19,095 bases of DNA from JBBTDV01 sp038042605 (GTDB taxonomy: Bacteria; Bdellovibrionota; UBA1018): positions 1-19,095 of the forward strand of contig CAYHPW010000049.1 in the NCBI GenBank assembly GCA_964358645.1. Direction: 5' to 3'. Shown here piece after piece: positions 1 through 7,881 of this stretch; the first letter of the stretch is position 1, and each line of letters starts with the position of its first letter. Below the pieces are notes generated by a model. It did no database searches, was not told the DNA's origin, and worked only from the letters and a program-made list of their open reading frames with translations. The translations under genes and the position numbers were made by a program.

Positions 1-7
1 ACTAGTT

Positions 8-436
8 ATGAAAACAAATCCAAAGCTACTTTTAGTAATTCTTGGTTTGATCACTTATACAAGCGCTAATGCGGCAGGTGTCAAACCTTCAGAAATAAGA
101 CTACACGTTCTTGAGTGTACTTCAGAGGTTGGCGTTCCAGAAACAGCTACCAAGGTAACCATTGATCAAATCTTAAAGAAAAGAGGTTCGAAAAATAATT
201 TTGAAGCAAAAGTTTATGAACGCGAATATGACATGCGCTTTGTTACCACGTTCGCAGTTAAGGAAAAAAAGTCAAAAGAATTAGGTTCGCCAAGAACTTA
301 TAAAGGCAAAGGTTTTGAGCTTGAAATCCCGGTGCTGGTTCCTGTTAGCGACAGATTGCGTGCCAACCTGGTGGCGGACACCCAAAAAGGCGGCGGCAGG
401 ATTTCTGAAAACATGCTCTGCAGGTTCCTCAGATAA
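8..436 (+). CDS. Small secreted protein of unknown function
   Basis: The product is 142 residues. It starts with a typical Sec signal peptide: Lys at residues 3 and 6, a hydrophobic core LLLVILGLI, and a likely cleavage site after Ala-Asn-Ala near residue 22. The mature part is about 120 residues, mixed charge and apparently beta-rich. It has only two cysteines, one in LECTS near residue 37 and one in MLCRF near the C-terminus, which could form a disulfide in the periplasm. I recognise no family. The gene begins only 7 bases into the window, so its ribosome binding site and any operon partner upstream cannot be judged. The stop is followed by roughly 100 bases before the next gene. Confidence that it is a real exported protein is good; function is unknown. 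Confidence 0.7.
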   Translation: MKTNPKLLLVILGLITYTSANAAGVKPSEIRLHVLECTSEVGVPETATKVTIDQILKKRGSKNNFEAKVYEREYDMRFVTTFAVKEKKSKELGSPRTYKGKGFELEIPVLVPVSDRLRANLVADTQKGGGRISENMLCRFLR

Positions 437-544
437 CGCTGGCTCGCGCATAATAGAAGAAGCCGGTACTTTTTATAACACTATAAGTAAGAAGGCCGGC
501 GGCTATTATTCTTGAAAGTCAGCCGTCGCGGCGACAGAGTCCAC

Positions 545-584
545 GTGAAACTAAAAAATTTAAAATATCGCACTCGTTTTTTCT
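545..584 (+). other. Probable true N-terminus of the histidine kinase, in another frame
   Basis: From GTG 545 the reading frame gives VKLKNLKYRTRFFFG, a basic start typical of an inner-membrane sensor kinase, before running out of frame with the kinase. Removing one T from the six-T run at 577-582 would join it to the kinase frame as ...KYRTRFSLVLSIFVGLFVEHLV, a basic segment leading straight into a membrane helix, and would give a 444-residue protein. This is inference from reading two frames; a sequencing error, a true frameshift mutation or slippage would look the same. Confidence 0.5.
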
Positions 585-1880
585 TTGGTTCTAAGTATCT
601 TTGTTGGGCTGTTTGTGGAGCATCTGGTGCGGAAATCACAATTACAAAATGCATTACAGAGCATAGCGGAAGCGACAAAACATGACTCATTTGCATTTAA
701 CATGGATACCTATGGCCGACTCGTATATTCAATGGTCCGGTCATTCGCCGCGCCTATGGGCCGTGGGGCTGTTGATTCCACGGTAGTAACGTTTTGTGAT
801 GGCGAGCGCCTATTGCTTAAAATTCCGCAACTGGCACCGGCGAGTTTTCAAAATCTGTGTTCAATCCATAACAATAGCTGGCGCAAAACATCGGCCGAGA
901 TTGGATTGGGGCATTTTAATGAATCAGTAAAATTGCAAGCCGTATATAACAAACCAATGTTTGATCCCTTGGCCAACTTGGTGAGCTTAGGGGTGCTAAT
1001 CGCCTTAGGTGGTTTGTTTTATCATAAATTGAAATTCCACTACGAGTTAAGTCAATTTGACCGTTTTTTTTCTTATCTCGAGCAACTTCTTAATTCAGCG
1101 CCTGCCGAGCGCCCAAACTTCGTATCAGTACGGGCTGCTATCGTGCTTGAGCAAAGAATTTTACATTTTAAAAAGCGAATGGACGAAGCTATGGGCCGCG
1201 AATCCAAACTGAAAGCCGATGCAGCGATTGGTAAAATAGCAGCACAAGTGGCACATGACATCCGCTCCCCTTTATCGGCGCTTGGTTTGTTAGAAAAAGA
1301 CCTTTCAATTTTACCAGAAGACACCAGGTTAATATTAAAAAGTGCCACGAATCGGATCAATGATATCGCAAACGGTTTGCTTCAGAAAAACCGAGAACTG
1401 GCGGCGGTAGCAAAGTTCACCTCTACTACTCTCCTTACCAGCCTCATCGATCCGCTTATCACGGAAAAGCGCCTTCGGTTTAGCTCCAAGCCCGGCGTAG
1501 AAATCGATAGCCGTATCGATAGTTCATCATACGGATTTTTTGCTGATATTAATTCAGTGGAATTTGTACGCGTGCTTTCAAACCTTATTGACAACAGTGT
1601 GGAGGCATTTGGAGATGCCGGACATGTACAGCTTTCAATGAGCTCCGATGGGAATGAAATAAAAGTCATCGTTCAGGATAATGGAAAAGGCATCCACCCT
1701 ACGATCCTTGCCAAACTCGGACAGCGCGGCGAAACACATGGTAAGGCCGAGGGCTCTGGTCTTGGTCTTTATCACGCTCGCACGGCCATGGAGTCATGGG
1801 GAGGGCGGCTTGAAATCAACTCAGAACCAGGCAAAGGCACATCGGTCATTTTACATCTACCGAAAGCTACAGCGCCATAG
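585..1880 (+). CDS. Membrane sensor histidine kinase, probably damaged at both ends
   Basis: This is a two-component sensor kinase of 431 residues from a TTG start. It has an N-terminal membrane segment (LSIFVGLFVEHLV), a periplasmic sensor of about 110 residues, and a second membrane segment near residues 130-145 (LVSLGVLIALGGLFY). Next come a dimerisation helix with the phospho-acceptor in AAQVAHDIRSPLSAL (H-box), the N-box LSNLIDNSVEAF, the G1 box QDNGKGI and the G2 box GSGLGLYHARTAMESWGG. The kinase core therefore looks intact. The start is suspicious: no ribosome binding site precedes the TTG, and a better N-terminus begins at GTG 545 in another frame, separated by a T6 run. After the stop, an out-of-frame tail resembles the end of a receiver domain. 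No response regulator is adjacent. It may be a functional kinase with a mis-set start or a decaying gene. Confidence 0.85.
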   Translation: MVLSIFVGLFVEHLVRKSQLQNALQSIAEATKHDSFAFNMDTYGRLVYSMVRSFAAPMGRGAVDSTVVTFCDGERLLLKIPQLAPASFQNLCSIHNNSWRKTSAEIGLGHFNESVKLQAVYNKPMFDPLANLVSLGVLIALGGLFYHKLKFHYELSQFDRFFSYLEQLLNSAPAERPNFVSVRAAIVLEQRILHFKKRMDEAMGRESKLKADAAIGKIAAQVAHDIRSPLSALGLLEKDLSILPEDTRLILKSATNRINDIANGLLQKNRELAAVAKFTSTTLLTSLIDPLITEKRLRFSSKPGVEIDSRIDSSSYGFFADINSVEFVRVLSNLIDNSVEAFGDAGHVQLSMSSDGNEIKVIVQDNGKGIHPTILAKLGQRGETHGKAEGSGLGLYHARTAMESWGGRLEINSEPGKGTSVILHLPKATAP

Positions 1881-1975
1881 AGGAGGCCAGGATCATAGAT
1901 GGCTGCAAGAGGCTTGGAGTCCCGCTTATTCTAAAGTGGCTCGCAACGCTGGTGCCGGTTTCATTGTTTCAGTGA
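1862..1975 (+). pseudogene. Orphan C-terminal fragment of a receiver-like domain
   Basis: Overlapping the last codons of the kinase in another frame there is an open stretch reading SAIEEARIIDGCKRLGVPL and continuing to a stop at 1973-1975. Its pattern (E-E-A, then a helix ending C-K-R-LGV, then P-L-I-L-K, then a hydrophobic end LATLVPVSLF) resembles the final alpha4-beta5-alpha5 part of the receiver-like domain that follows the ATPase domain in some hybrid sensor kinases, where the conserved lysine sits in a 'LGVxLIPK' type motif. The phospho-acceptor part of the domain is absent. The simplest reading is an internal deletion that fused the kinase end to the receiver end out of frame. The family match is from memory and should be tested. 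Confidence 0.45.
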
Positions 1976-1985
1976 TCTAAGTGTC

Positions 1986-3227
1986 ATGGTATTGTTTCCA
2001 TCAATTATGCAAGCCTCCTCTCAGCTTGTCAGATGGCTGTACCTGGACATGAATAGCTTCTTTGCCTCGGTGGAACAGGAAATGAACCCATCTCTGCGTG
2101 GCAAACCCATCGCCGTAGTACCTTTGCAAGCTGATACCACCTGTTGCATCGCCGTGAGTTATGAAGGGAAGGCGTTTGGCATCAAGACCGGCACAAAAGT
2201 GGGTGAAGCAAAGAGGCTTTGCCCTAAGATGATTTTTATCGAAGGGGATCATGGTAATTATATTCGGTATCACAATCAAATCGTAGAAGCCGTGGAATCC
2301 TGTTTGCCGGTTGAAGCTGTATGCTCGATAGATGAAATTGCTTGCCGTCTTACAGGGTCCCAACAGGATGTAAAAATCGCCGAGGTTTTATCTGATAAAA
2401 TTAAGTCTACTATCAGAAACAAAGTCGGATCATCACTACGCTGCTCCATTGGTGTTGCTCCAAATCGCTATCTAGCCAAGATTGCCGCTGACATGAAAAA
2501 GCCTGATGGATTCACGGTGATCAGGCCATGTGATCTTCCACAAATCCTGCATGGCTTGTCCCTCCGAGATTTGCCAGGTGTTGGACCCAAGATGAACGCC
2601 AGATTAAATCAGAAACGCATATATAATATGGCACAACTCTGCTCCATGACCGCGGCACAAATGGAACAAGCCTGGGGAAGTGTTGTTGGCGAGGAGATGT
2701 TGCATCTTCTCCGGGGCGAGGATCTTGTGGAGACTCCTTCCAAGCAAAAAAGTATCAGTCACTCGCACGTGCTCCCTCCTGTGCTACGGCACGAGCCTGG
2801 GGCTTTGCAAGTGCTGAAGAAGCTGACCGTTAAAGCCGCCCTGAGATTGCGGCAAGATGGGCTTTATGCTTCAAACATTCAAATATTTGTCAGGTTCCTG
2901 GGACAGGATACTTGGAAAGCTCGTTGCGGGCTGATGGAGACTCAAGACACCATCGTGTTTATCCATGCCATCGGCACGCTCTGGAGTGGATTGCCATCGG
3001 GCTCGATTTATGCGGTTGGGGTGGTATTGAGCGGACTTGTTTCAGAATCCTCGCATGCCCCATCCTTGTTTGATGATCCACGCCGTGAAAAGCTGATCAA
3101 GGTGCTGGACGAAGTGAATGAAAAATTTGGGAAGGATGTAGTCCACGTGGGGGCCGTTCATGAAAGCAGTGGATTAGCCCCGTTAAGGATCGCGTTCACC
3201 AGAATCCCTGATGAGAGCGAGGTTTGA
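1986..3227 (+). CDS. Y-family translesion DNA polymerase (DinB/UmuC type)
   Basis: This 413-residue protein belongs to the Y family of error-prone polymerases, which copy past DNA lesions. The palm and catalytic residues are present: Asp21 in LYLDMNSFFASVE with the steric-gate phenylalanine at 26, and Asp116-Glu117 in SIDEIACRL. The sequence SIGVAPNRYLAKIAADMKKP is the usual conserved block, and LPGVGPKMNARL is the helix-hairpin-helix of the thumb. A little-finger domain occupies roughly residues 245-345. It is longer than DinB (about 350) and lacks the degenerate active site expected of ImuB. SYEGKAFGIKTGT replaces the more common E-A-R-x-F-G-V-R-S. An alternative start at ATG 2007 is plausible because homologues begin close to the RWLYLDMN segment; neither start has a clear ribosome binding site. 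No imuA or dnaE2 partner and no obvious LexA box is seen. The gene abuts the receiver fragment upstream. Confidence 0.9.
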   Translation: MVLFPSIMQASSQLVRWLYLDMNSFFASVEQEMNPSLRGKPIAVVPLQADTTCCIAVSYEGKAFGIKTGTKVGEAKRLCPKMIFIEGDHGNYIRYHNQIVEAVESCLPVEAVCSIDEIACRLTGSQQDVKIAEVLSDKIKSTIRNKVGSSLRCSIGVAPNRYLAKIAADMKKPDGFTVIRPCDLPQILHGLSLRDLPGVGPKMNARLNQKRIYNMAQLCSMTAAQMEQAWGSVVGEEMLHLLRGEDLVETPSKQKSISHSHVLPPVLRHEPGALQVLKKLTVKAALRLRQDGLYASNIQIFVRFLGQDTWKARCGLMETQDTIVFIHAIGTLWSGLPSGSIYAVGVVLSGLVSESSHAPSLFDDPRREKLIKVLDEVNEKFGKDVVHVGAVHESSGLAPLRIAFTRIPDESEV

Positions 3228-3290
3228 GGGTTGGTGTGCCTTAAACAAAAATACCGCGGAGATTCGTAAGGAAAATCCTGTGATGATTTA

Positions 3291-4481
3291 TCATCGCTTT
3301 ATGCTGAGTTTGTTTATCTCCAACGTTAGGGAACGGAGCGCGTTGTTACGAAGCGCTTGTGCCTTTCTTTGCTCTGGTGTTGTCTTGTCTTTAGGCGCTG
3401 AATCTTCCGGGATAAATTCCATATTTTCGTAAATGTGCATAATACTTTTGTCTATTTTGGAATCGATTTTTAGTTCCTTGCCAAGGTAGTCCCGGGCGCT
3501 GTTTGCGGCTTTGAGCCATTCCGTGTATTCAAGGATTTGCAGCAGGTCCAGCTTTGTGGTGTCAAGCTTCCATGACCATAGCCGCATCCCAAGCCTGGTT
3601 ATAATTCCTTTAAGTCCCTTTTTCTGAATGTTCGAAATCTTTGCCAGCACCATCGTGGGCAGGAAATTTGACCGCAACCGTAACAGATGGATAGCCTTGC
3701 TCTTGTTTACTAGTAATTTTTGCACATAACTTGGCGACATGGATTCCTCAATCAGGCCATTGTTGATTTGGTTGTTTATGAGCAGTCCTTCTTTAACCAG
3801 GTCAAGCATTGAAATCATTTTCCCGTCACGTGCATGAGGTACAGCGAGTGAGTTAACTTTATGCATGGTAACCGCGAGGGCATAGAGGCTCATTTGAGCA
3901 TTATCTTTGGATCGTGCTGATGTGCTTAGTTCATCAGGATCGCCATTTAAGAATTCACTCATGTCACGGAAATATTGTTCTATCGATTCTGTATAGAGCT
4001 GTTGCAGCCGCTCGGGGGTATCGTCCTTTACCTTTCCCCAGAACTGGAACTCAAGCGAGTAATGGTACTCGGCTGCGGCGGCGATTTTTGCTTCCTGCGA
4101 TTTCGATTCAGCTAGGGTTTTAAGTGCTTTCTTTCGCATGTCAGCTGTTTCCTTTTGTCTGGCGGCATCGGTGCCGAAGCTGATCATCTCTCTGGTCTTT
4201 CTAGTATCCTCTGCCAAGCGCTCAGTGTTTTCCGCCATGCCATCAGTGACCTGTGACATGTGTTCTGTTGTTGTGGCCATTGTCTCTGTTGTCTGCGCCA
4301 TTTTTTCTGTTGTATCGGCCATCTTGTCAGTAGTGGCAGCCATTTTCTCAGTGGTGCCGCCCATTTTTTCGGTGTTCTCTTTGACTGAGTCCATGTTTTT
4401 TACTGCTGAACAAGAAGTCAGTAGGGATATGGAAGATATGGTGACGAGAGAGAGAATTGGGTTAAGTTTTTTTGTAAGCAT
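3291..4481 (-). CDS. Lipoprotein with N-terminal heptad-repeat coiled coil
   Basis: The chosen start is the ATG at 4481, which has AAGG seven bases upstream; an in-frame ATG at 4505 adds eight unlikely residues. The product (396 residues) has a lipoprotein signal ending in LLTSC, with lipidated Cys24. Residues 35-90 are eight consecutive seven-residue units of the form x-T-T-E-K-M-A (ENTEKMG, GTTEKMA, ATTDKMA, DTTEKMA, QTTETMA, TTTEHMS, QVTDGMA, ENTERLA), followed by a charged helix. This should form an extended coiled coil or stalk holding the rest of the protein away from the membrane. The remaining 300 residues look largely helical and match no family I recognise. The gene is convergent with the polymerase and divergent from the pilin genes. 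No function can be assigned beyond an envelope-anchored helical protein. Confidence 0.8.
   Translation of the reverse strand: MLTKKLNPILSLVTISSISLLTSCSAVKNMDSVKENTEKMGGTTEKMAATTDKMADTTEKMAQTTETMATTTEHMSQVTDGMAENTERLAEDTRKTREMISFGTDAARQKETADMRKKALKTLAESKSQEAKIAAAAEYHYSLEFQFWGKVKDDTPERLQQLYTESIEQYFRDMSEFLNGDPDELSTSARSKDNAQMSLYALAVTMHKVNSLAVPHARDGKMISMLDLVKEGLLINNQINNGLIEESMSPSYVQKLLVNKSKAIHLLRLRSNFLPTMVLAKISNIQKKGLKGIITRLGMRLWSWKLDTTKLDLLQILEYTEWLKAANSARDYLGKELKIDSKIDKSIMHIYENMEFIPEDSAPKDKTTPEQRKAQALRNNALRSLTLEINKLSIKR
4212..4379 (-). repeat. Eight tandem 21-bp units coding for heptads
   Basis: On the minus strand eight 21-base units, in phase with the reading frame, encode the T-T-E-K-M-A heptads of the lipoprotein. 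The central four units are the most alike and the outer ones have diverged, which fits expansion by repeat slippage followed by drift. Unit number may vary between strains. Confidence 0.8.
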
Positions 4482-4523
4482 AATGCACCTTTCTAAAATG
4501 AACAATATTAACCGACGCAGATA

Positions 4524-4552
4524 GTCGTATAATTTGTAACATAATGTGTCAA
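4524..4552 (-). promoter_or_regulatory. Candidate promoter of the lipoprotein gene; divergent region with the pilin genes
   Basis: Read on the minus strand, a perfect TTGACA lies at 4552-4547. The possible -10 is TATACG at 4531-4526 (15-base spacing) or the weaker TACGAC at 4529-4524 (17-base spacing). A TATAAT on the plus strand at 4528-4533 could serve as the -10 for the divergent pilin operon, but no good -35 precedes it. The lipoprotein start lies about 45 bases downstream. Confidence 0.4.
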
Positions 4553-4602
4553 GTATTTGTTATTGATTGTTTTTCTTAGGGTTTTTGGTACCTTTAGAAA
4601 TC

Positions 4603-5124
4603 ATGATTACAAACAAAAGCCGGTTTGGTGGTTTTACCATATTAGGGGCCATTGCCCTTTTTGCGATAGTTATCATGGGTGCGCTGATTACCGCACAGTT
4701 GATCAAGATGTTCATGGGGCAGGAGGTCTCGCAGGATAAGCGTGTTTTAGCTGAACAGGTTCTCGTAAGTACCGCTGCTGTTTTGCAGGCGATGAGCTTT
4801 GATAGCGTGGAGGCTATTTGCAAGGATGCAAATGCTATTATCGAACCAAATTCGCCGAATAAAACGTGCACTGATATTGGCAACACGACATTTAATGCGG
4901 TAACCGCTGCAACTCAAATCGCGCAAGATGCCGGTCTTGGGATCCGACGTAATTGGAATGGTGACCGCGACGCCGCCAATGGGATGATTTGTGCCGAAGT
5001 TACCAAATGCGTGTTTCGTGCATCAAAGCATCTTCTTGATGTCACGTTAACGGCATATTCAAAACCGCCAGGTGATTATCCAACTTTAAAAACCCAATAT
5101 AGCACTTTCAGGAAAGCTAGGTGA
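4603..5124 (+). CDS. Pilin-like protein lacking Glu5
   Basis: From the ATG at 4603 the product has 173 residues. The N-terminus MITNKSRFGG is short and basic and is followed by FTILGAIALFAIVIMGALI, one long hydrophobic helix. This is the layout of a class III (prepilin peptidase) signal, with cleavage expected after the second Gly. If so, mature position 5 is Gly and not the Glu found in most pilins and pseudopilins; absence of Glu5 is a feature of tip-located minor subunits such as GspK. The body is about 140 residues with four cysteines (SVEAICKD, NKTCTD, MICAEV, TKCVF). The gene is first of three pilin-like genes; its TGA overlaps the next ATG by one base (TGATG), so translation is probably coupled. 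A longer form starting at 4567 is unlikely because it would bury the basic leader. Confidence 0.65.
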   Translation: MITNKSRFGGFTILGAIALFAIVIMGALITAQLIKMFMGQEVSQDKRVLAEQVLVSTAAVLQAMSFDSVEAICKDANAIIEPNSPNKTCTDIGNTTFNAVTAATQIAQDAGLGIRRNWNGDRDAANGMICAEVTKCVFRASKHLLDVTLTAYSKPPGDYPTLKTQYSTFRKAR

Positions 5125-6455
5125 TGGGTAAAAGCTGTCGGTTCCAGGATAAATGTGGTTTAACACTTGTGGAGCTGATAGTAGGCATGGGACTTATGTC
5201 CCTTGCCGCGATTGCCTTGATGTTCGTGCTTCTTCAGGGGCACAAAGCCAGTACAAGCGCTTATAAAAGGATGGGGCAAAAACGGGATATCGCAACGGTC
5301 GCGGGACATTTGCAGAAATTCGTACCAAGCGGCGATGTGCGTTTTTTTGCTTTCATGAAAAAAAATCCGCCATTGACGCCATCATTCCTTGGTCGGTTCC
5401 TGATACCTCAGCCTGGAAGATGTAGGGATCTTAGCGCATGCAATGAGGACACATCATTTTTGTATATTCATTATGACAAGACCACTAGTCCTGCCGTCAG
5501 TGTTATAGATATGCTGCCAGGTGACAGGCTTATCGTTGATTTGAAAACCGAAACTTATGGCGTGGCCAAGTTCAATGATGGGGAGGGTTTTGAAGTTACT
5601 GAAAGCGGAGGGACATCGCCAAAGGGTAAAATTTCGATAGGTGCAAATACTTTGATAGCTGTAATGAATCCTCCAATCGCTACGCTCTGGCGGGCTACAG
5701 GATTGCCAGTGCTTTATGAGTCTGAGGCATGTCCTACAGACAAATCGAAAGTCTGCAAAAGAGGTGTTTTACCAGAGGAAAGATTGCCATTATCGTTACC
5801 GTCTCCGGTGCCAATGCCGTTTCCGTATGAAAATAAACTTTATTCAGTCCCTGTAGAAAAATTTTTAATGAAACAATTTACCGGTACACTCGGGACCGAG
5901 CCTACGTCGGTTGAAGCAAAAGATGCGGTGGGTATCTTCCCGATGCGGTTATTTATAGCAAATGTGCGCTCTGTTGGAAGGTCTTTGAACTGGGCGCCGG
6001 GAGATATAGAAGACCCATTAAAAAGAGGCGATTTTGGCATAAATGATTGCAGTATTGACGGCATTTCTAAAAATATAGTTTGTAACGGAACCAGCTATTT
6101 ACAAACAGGCAAGGTGAGCAGAGTGCGGATGGATGAGTTCTTTCATGTAAGGATGATGAGTGGTGCTTTGCCAACCCCGTTGTCAGCGGATCAAGAAAGA
6201 TTTGAGTTGCTTACTGGTACGATGCCCACGCTTCCGTCATGTCAAAGCGCAACGTGTAAGAAATTGGATGTGGCCAGTCCCGCCAGTATTACATATTTGG
6301 CAAGGTCTGATGAAACATCAAACCAGATCATTGAACCTAATTTTTCATTGATAAAGCAGGAGTCGTTACGCAAGATCAGAATGCATCTGCAGTTTTTTGC
6401 GGATGCTGATGGCATGGCAGCGGAGGAGAGGGAATTTGAAATACTTTTCTATTAA
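5124..6455 (+). CDS. PilW-like minor pilin / pseudopilin
   Basis: The product has 443 residues from ATG 5124. The N-terminus GKSCRFQDKCG|LTLVELIVGMGLMSLAAIALM is a canonical type IV prepilin signal: cleavage after Gly, then a mature L-T-L-V-E with Glu5 in place and a hydrophobic helix to about residue 37. The protein is much larger than a major pilin (about 150) and nearer to large PilW- or GspJ-type subunits, so a structural minor subunit of a type IV pilus or a type II secretion pseudopilus is the most likely role. It contains scattered cysteine pairs (RCRDLSAC, ACPTDKSKVC, DCSIDGISKNIVC, SCQSATC) that would suit disulfide-bonded loops in the periplasm. It is coupled to the gene before it by a one-base overlap and overlaps the next by 20 bases. 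No prepilin peptidase or assembly ATPase is in the window. Confidence 0.7.
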   Translation: MGKSCRFQDKCGLTLVELIVGMGLMSLAAIALMFVLLQGHKASTSAYKRMGQKRDIATVAGHLQKFVPSGDVRFFAFMKKNPPLTPSFLGRFLIPQPGRCRDLSACNEDTSFLYIHYDKTTSPAVSVIDMLPGDRLIVDLKTETYGVAKFNDGEGFEVTESGGTSPKGKISIGANTLIAVMNPPIATLWRATGLPVLYESEACPTDKSKVCKRGVLPEERLPLSLPSPVPMPFPYENKLYSVPVEKFLMKQFTGTLGTEPTSVEAKDAVGIFPMRLFIANVRSVGRSLNWAPGDIEDPLKRGDFGINDCSIDGISKNIVCNGTSYLQTGKVSRVRMDEFFHVRMMSGALPTPLSADQERFELLTGTMPTLPSCQSATCKKLDVASPASITYLARSDETSNQIIEPNFSLIKQESLRKIRMHLQFFADADGMAAEEREFEILFY

Positions 6456-7866
6456 AAGATTGGTGGCGGTTTTTTTAAGAACGATACGGTTGCCGTTATC
6501 CGAGCGTGGAAACCTGATTGTCAACGTTGGAGCCATTCTTGGCATAGGCGGCTTGACTGCTCTTTTTATGTCTCTTCAGATCCTGCACACGAAAGTCATG
6601 CAGAAAAAAATCAACGAGACGCGTTTTTCCATCGTTCTTTCATCAGGCATTGAAACCATGTTGATGGCTTACCGTTTTGCTGAGATGAAATATATTCAGG
6701 CGGTTCATAAGGCTAACTGTGGCCGCGCAAACCCTTTCATCCGTGCGCTTAAGGAAGGTGCCGGTGCAGAGGATTGCCTTAAACCGGATGGAACGCTGCA
6801 AAATTTTGAGACTGTAAGGATTTTTGTTAACGACGTTAATGACATCGGTGTTAAAGATGGTGTGTATACTTATCCTGCTGGTAGTGGTTGTGATATATCT
6901 GCCACTACATCGAGCTGCAGCGGTCTCATACAAAAACCGCTTATAGAAGTAGGTAGTTCAGATGATAACCAGAAGATAGCCGGTAACTCGTACAAGATCT
7001 ATCTTATGGCGATCGTGCCAGAGAAGAACATCGTGGAATTCCAGTCAGAGACAACGCAAAACGTTCCTGGTGGAGCCGTAGTGACAGTTACAAAGAATGC
7101 TTTTGCAATACGCTCCACTCTCACAAACGCCGCGCACCTTGAATCTGATGGACGAGTGACGCAGGAAAACCCCGATCCTCTCGCAAAATGTAAAGGCAAT
7201 GCTTGGGGAGATTTTCCGATTTTTGACACGCAAGAGACGCTTTGCAAGAATTTCGTCCAGCTCGGAAGCGGGACCGGGATGGCCTATTTCCAGGGCCGGT
7301 ATTTTGGTTTTAGGCCGGCGGATGGGCAGATCATAGATATGATTTCAGCATCAAATGCGTCAGCGACATCTTATCTGGTGGGAGAGGATGGGAAACTCAC
7401 CGGAGGCGGTACGCAGGAGATTTTTCCAAAATATTGCAAGGATGCCTTGGTAAATGTTGATGATGTAACGGTGGTTGGTAAGCAGATTTATTTTGTGGCC
7501 GGTCAGGGGACTAATGCTCATATAGGTTTTCTTGATACAGGAATAGGAGTGAGTTGTACCGATGCGTCGGCTCGTAAGAGAATATGTGAGCTTGGTGAGA
7601 AAGGTTGGGCACAGGCATATGCCGGGATTGCTTCGCCTAGCTGGAGCGAAGAATTATGGCCAAAGCCGGAAAATGTAGGAGACCAAAGCAGCGCCACTTT
7701 TTTCCTCAAGACGGACGCTGGAGATTTTCTAACAGCGGTGGTGATTTCTCAAAGCACAGGCTTCACTTGCGCGATTTTCAAAGACGCAACTTTACAGCAG
7801 GTTGAATACAAGAGGACACTTGGCTTTGATAGGGCCGGTGATTACAAACCCTATTTCGCTTATTGA
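6436..7866 (+). CDS. PilX-like large pilin-family protein
   Basis: I chose the TTG at 6436 because a strong ribosome binding site, GGAGG, lies nine bases upstream; in-frame ATGs at 6403 and 6409 have none. The product has 476 residues. A basic leader (MKYFSIKRLVAVFLRTIRLPLSERG) is followed by NLIVNVGAILGIGGLTALFMSL, a membrane helix of the shape seen in PilX N-terminal regions, with cleavage possible after Gly. Mature position 5 would be Asn, so the Glu5 signature is missing. The remaining 430 residues are a large periplasmic or surface domain with several cysteines and GSG/GGG loops, unknown to me. It is the last gene of the pilin-like operon and ends 15 bases before the convergent phosphatase gene. 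It could be the tip or adhesive subunit of the set; that is inference from size and gene order. Confidence 0.6.
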   Translation: MKYFSIKRLVAVFLRTIRLPLSERGNLIVNVGAILGIGGLTALFMSLQILHTKVMQKKINETRFSIVLSSGIETMLMAYRFAEMKYIQAVHKANCGRANPFIRALKEGAGAEDCLKPDGTLQNFETVRIFVNDVNDIGVKDGVYTYPAGSGCDISATTSSCSGLIQKPLIEVGSSDDNQKIAGNSYKIYLMAIVPEKNIVEFQSETTQNVPGGAVVTVTKNAFAIRSTLTNAAHLESDGRVTQENPDPLAKCKGNAWGDFPIFDTQETLCKNFVQLGSGTGMAYFQGRYFGFRPADGQIIDMISASNASATSYLVGEDGKLTGGGTQEIFPKYCKDALVNVDDVTVVGKQIYFVAGQGTNAHIGFLDTGIGVSCTDASARKRICELGEKGWAQAYAGIASPSWSEELWPKPENVGDQSSATFFLKTDAGDFLTAVVISQSTGFTCAIFKDATLQQVEYKRTLGFDRAGDYKPYFAY

Positions 7867-7881
7867 GCTGTCACAGAAAAA

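Noticed and set aside
498..527. Inverted repeat between the first gene and the kinase as a terminator (7-base arms, 16-base loop)
   Set aside because: The loop is long, one pair is G-T, and no T run follows, so a rho-independent terminator is not supported.
1681..1980. 99-codon plus-strand open frame overlapping the kinase end
   Set aside because: Its first two thirds are an out-of-frame reading of the kinase G-boxes; the meaningful tail reads in a different frame (1862-1975).
4138..4524. Plus-strand open frame with Val/Ile/Ser-rich repeats
   Set aside because: It is the antisense reading of the lipoprotein heptad repeats; the periodic pattern comes from the 21-bp units on the other strand and no start signal supports it.
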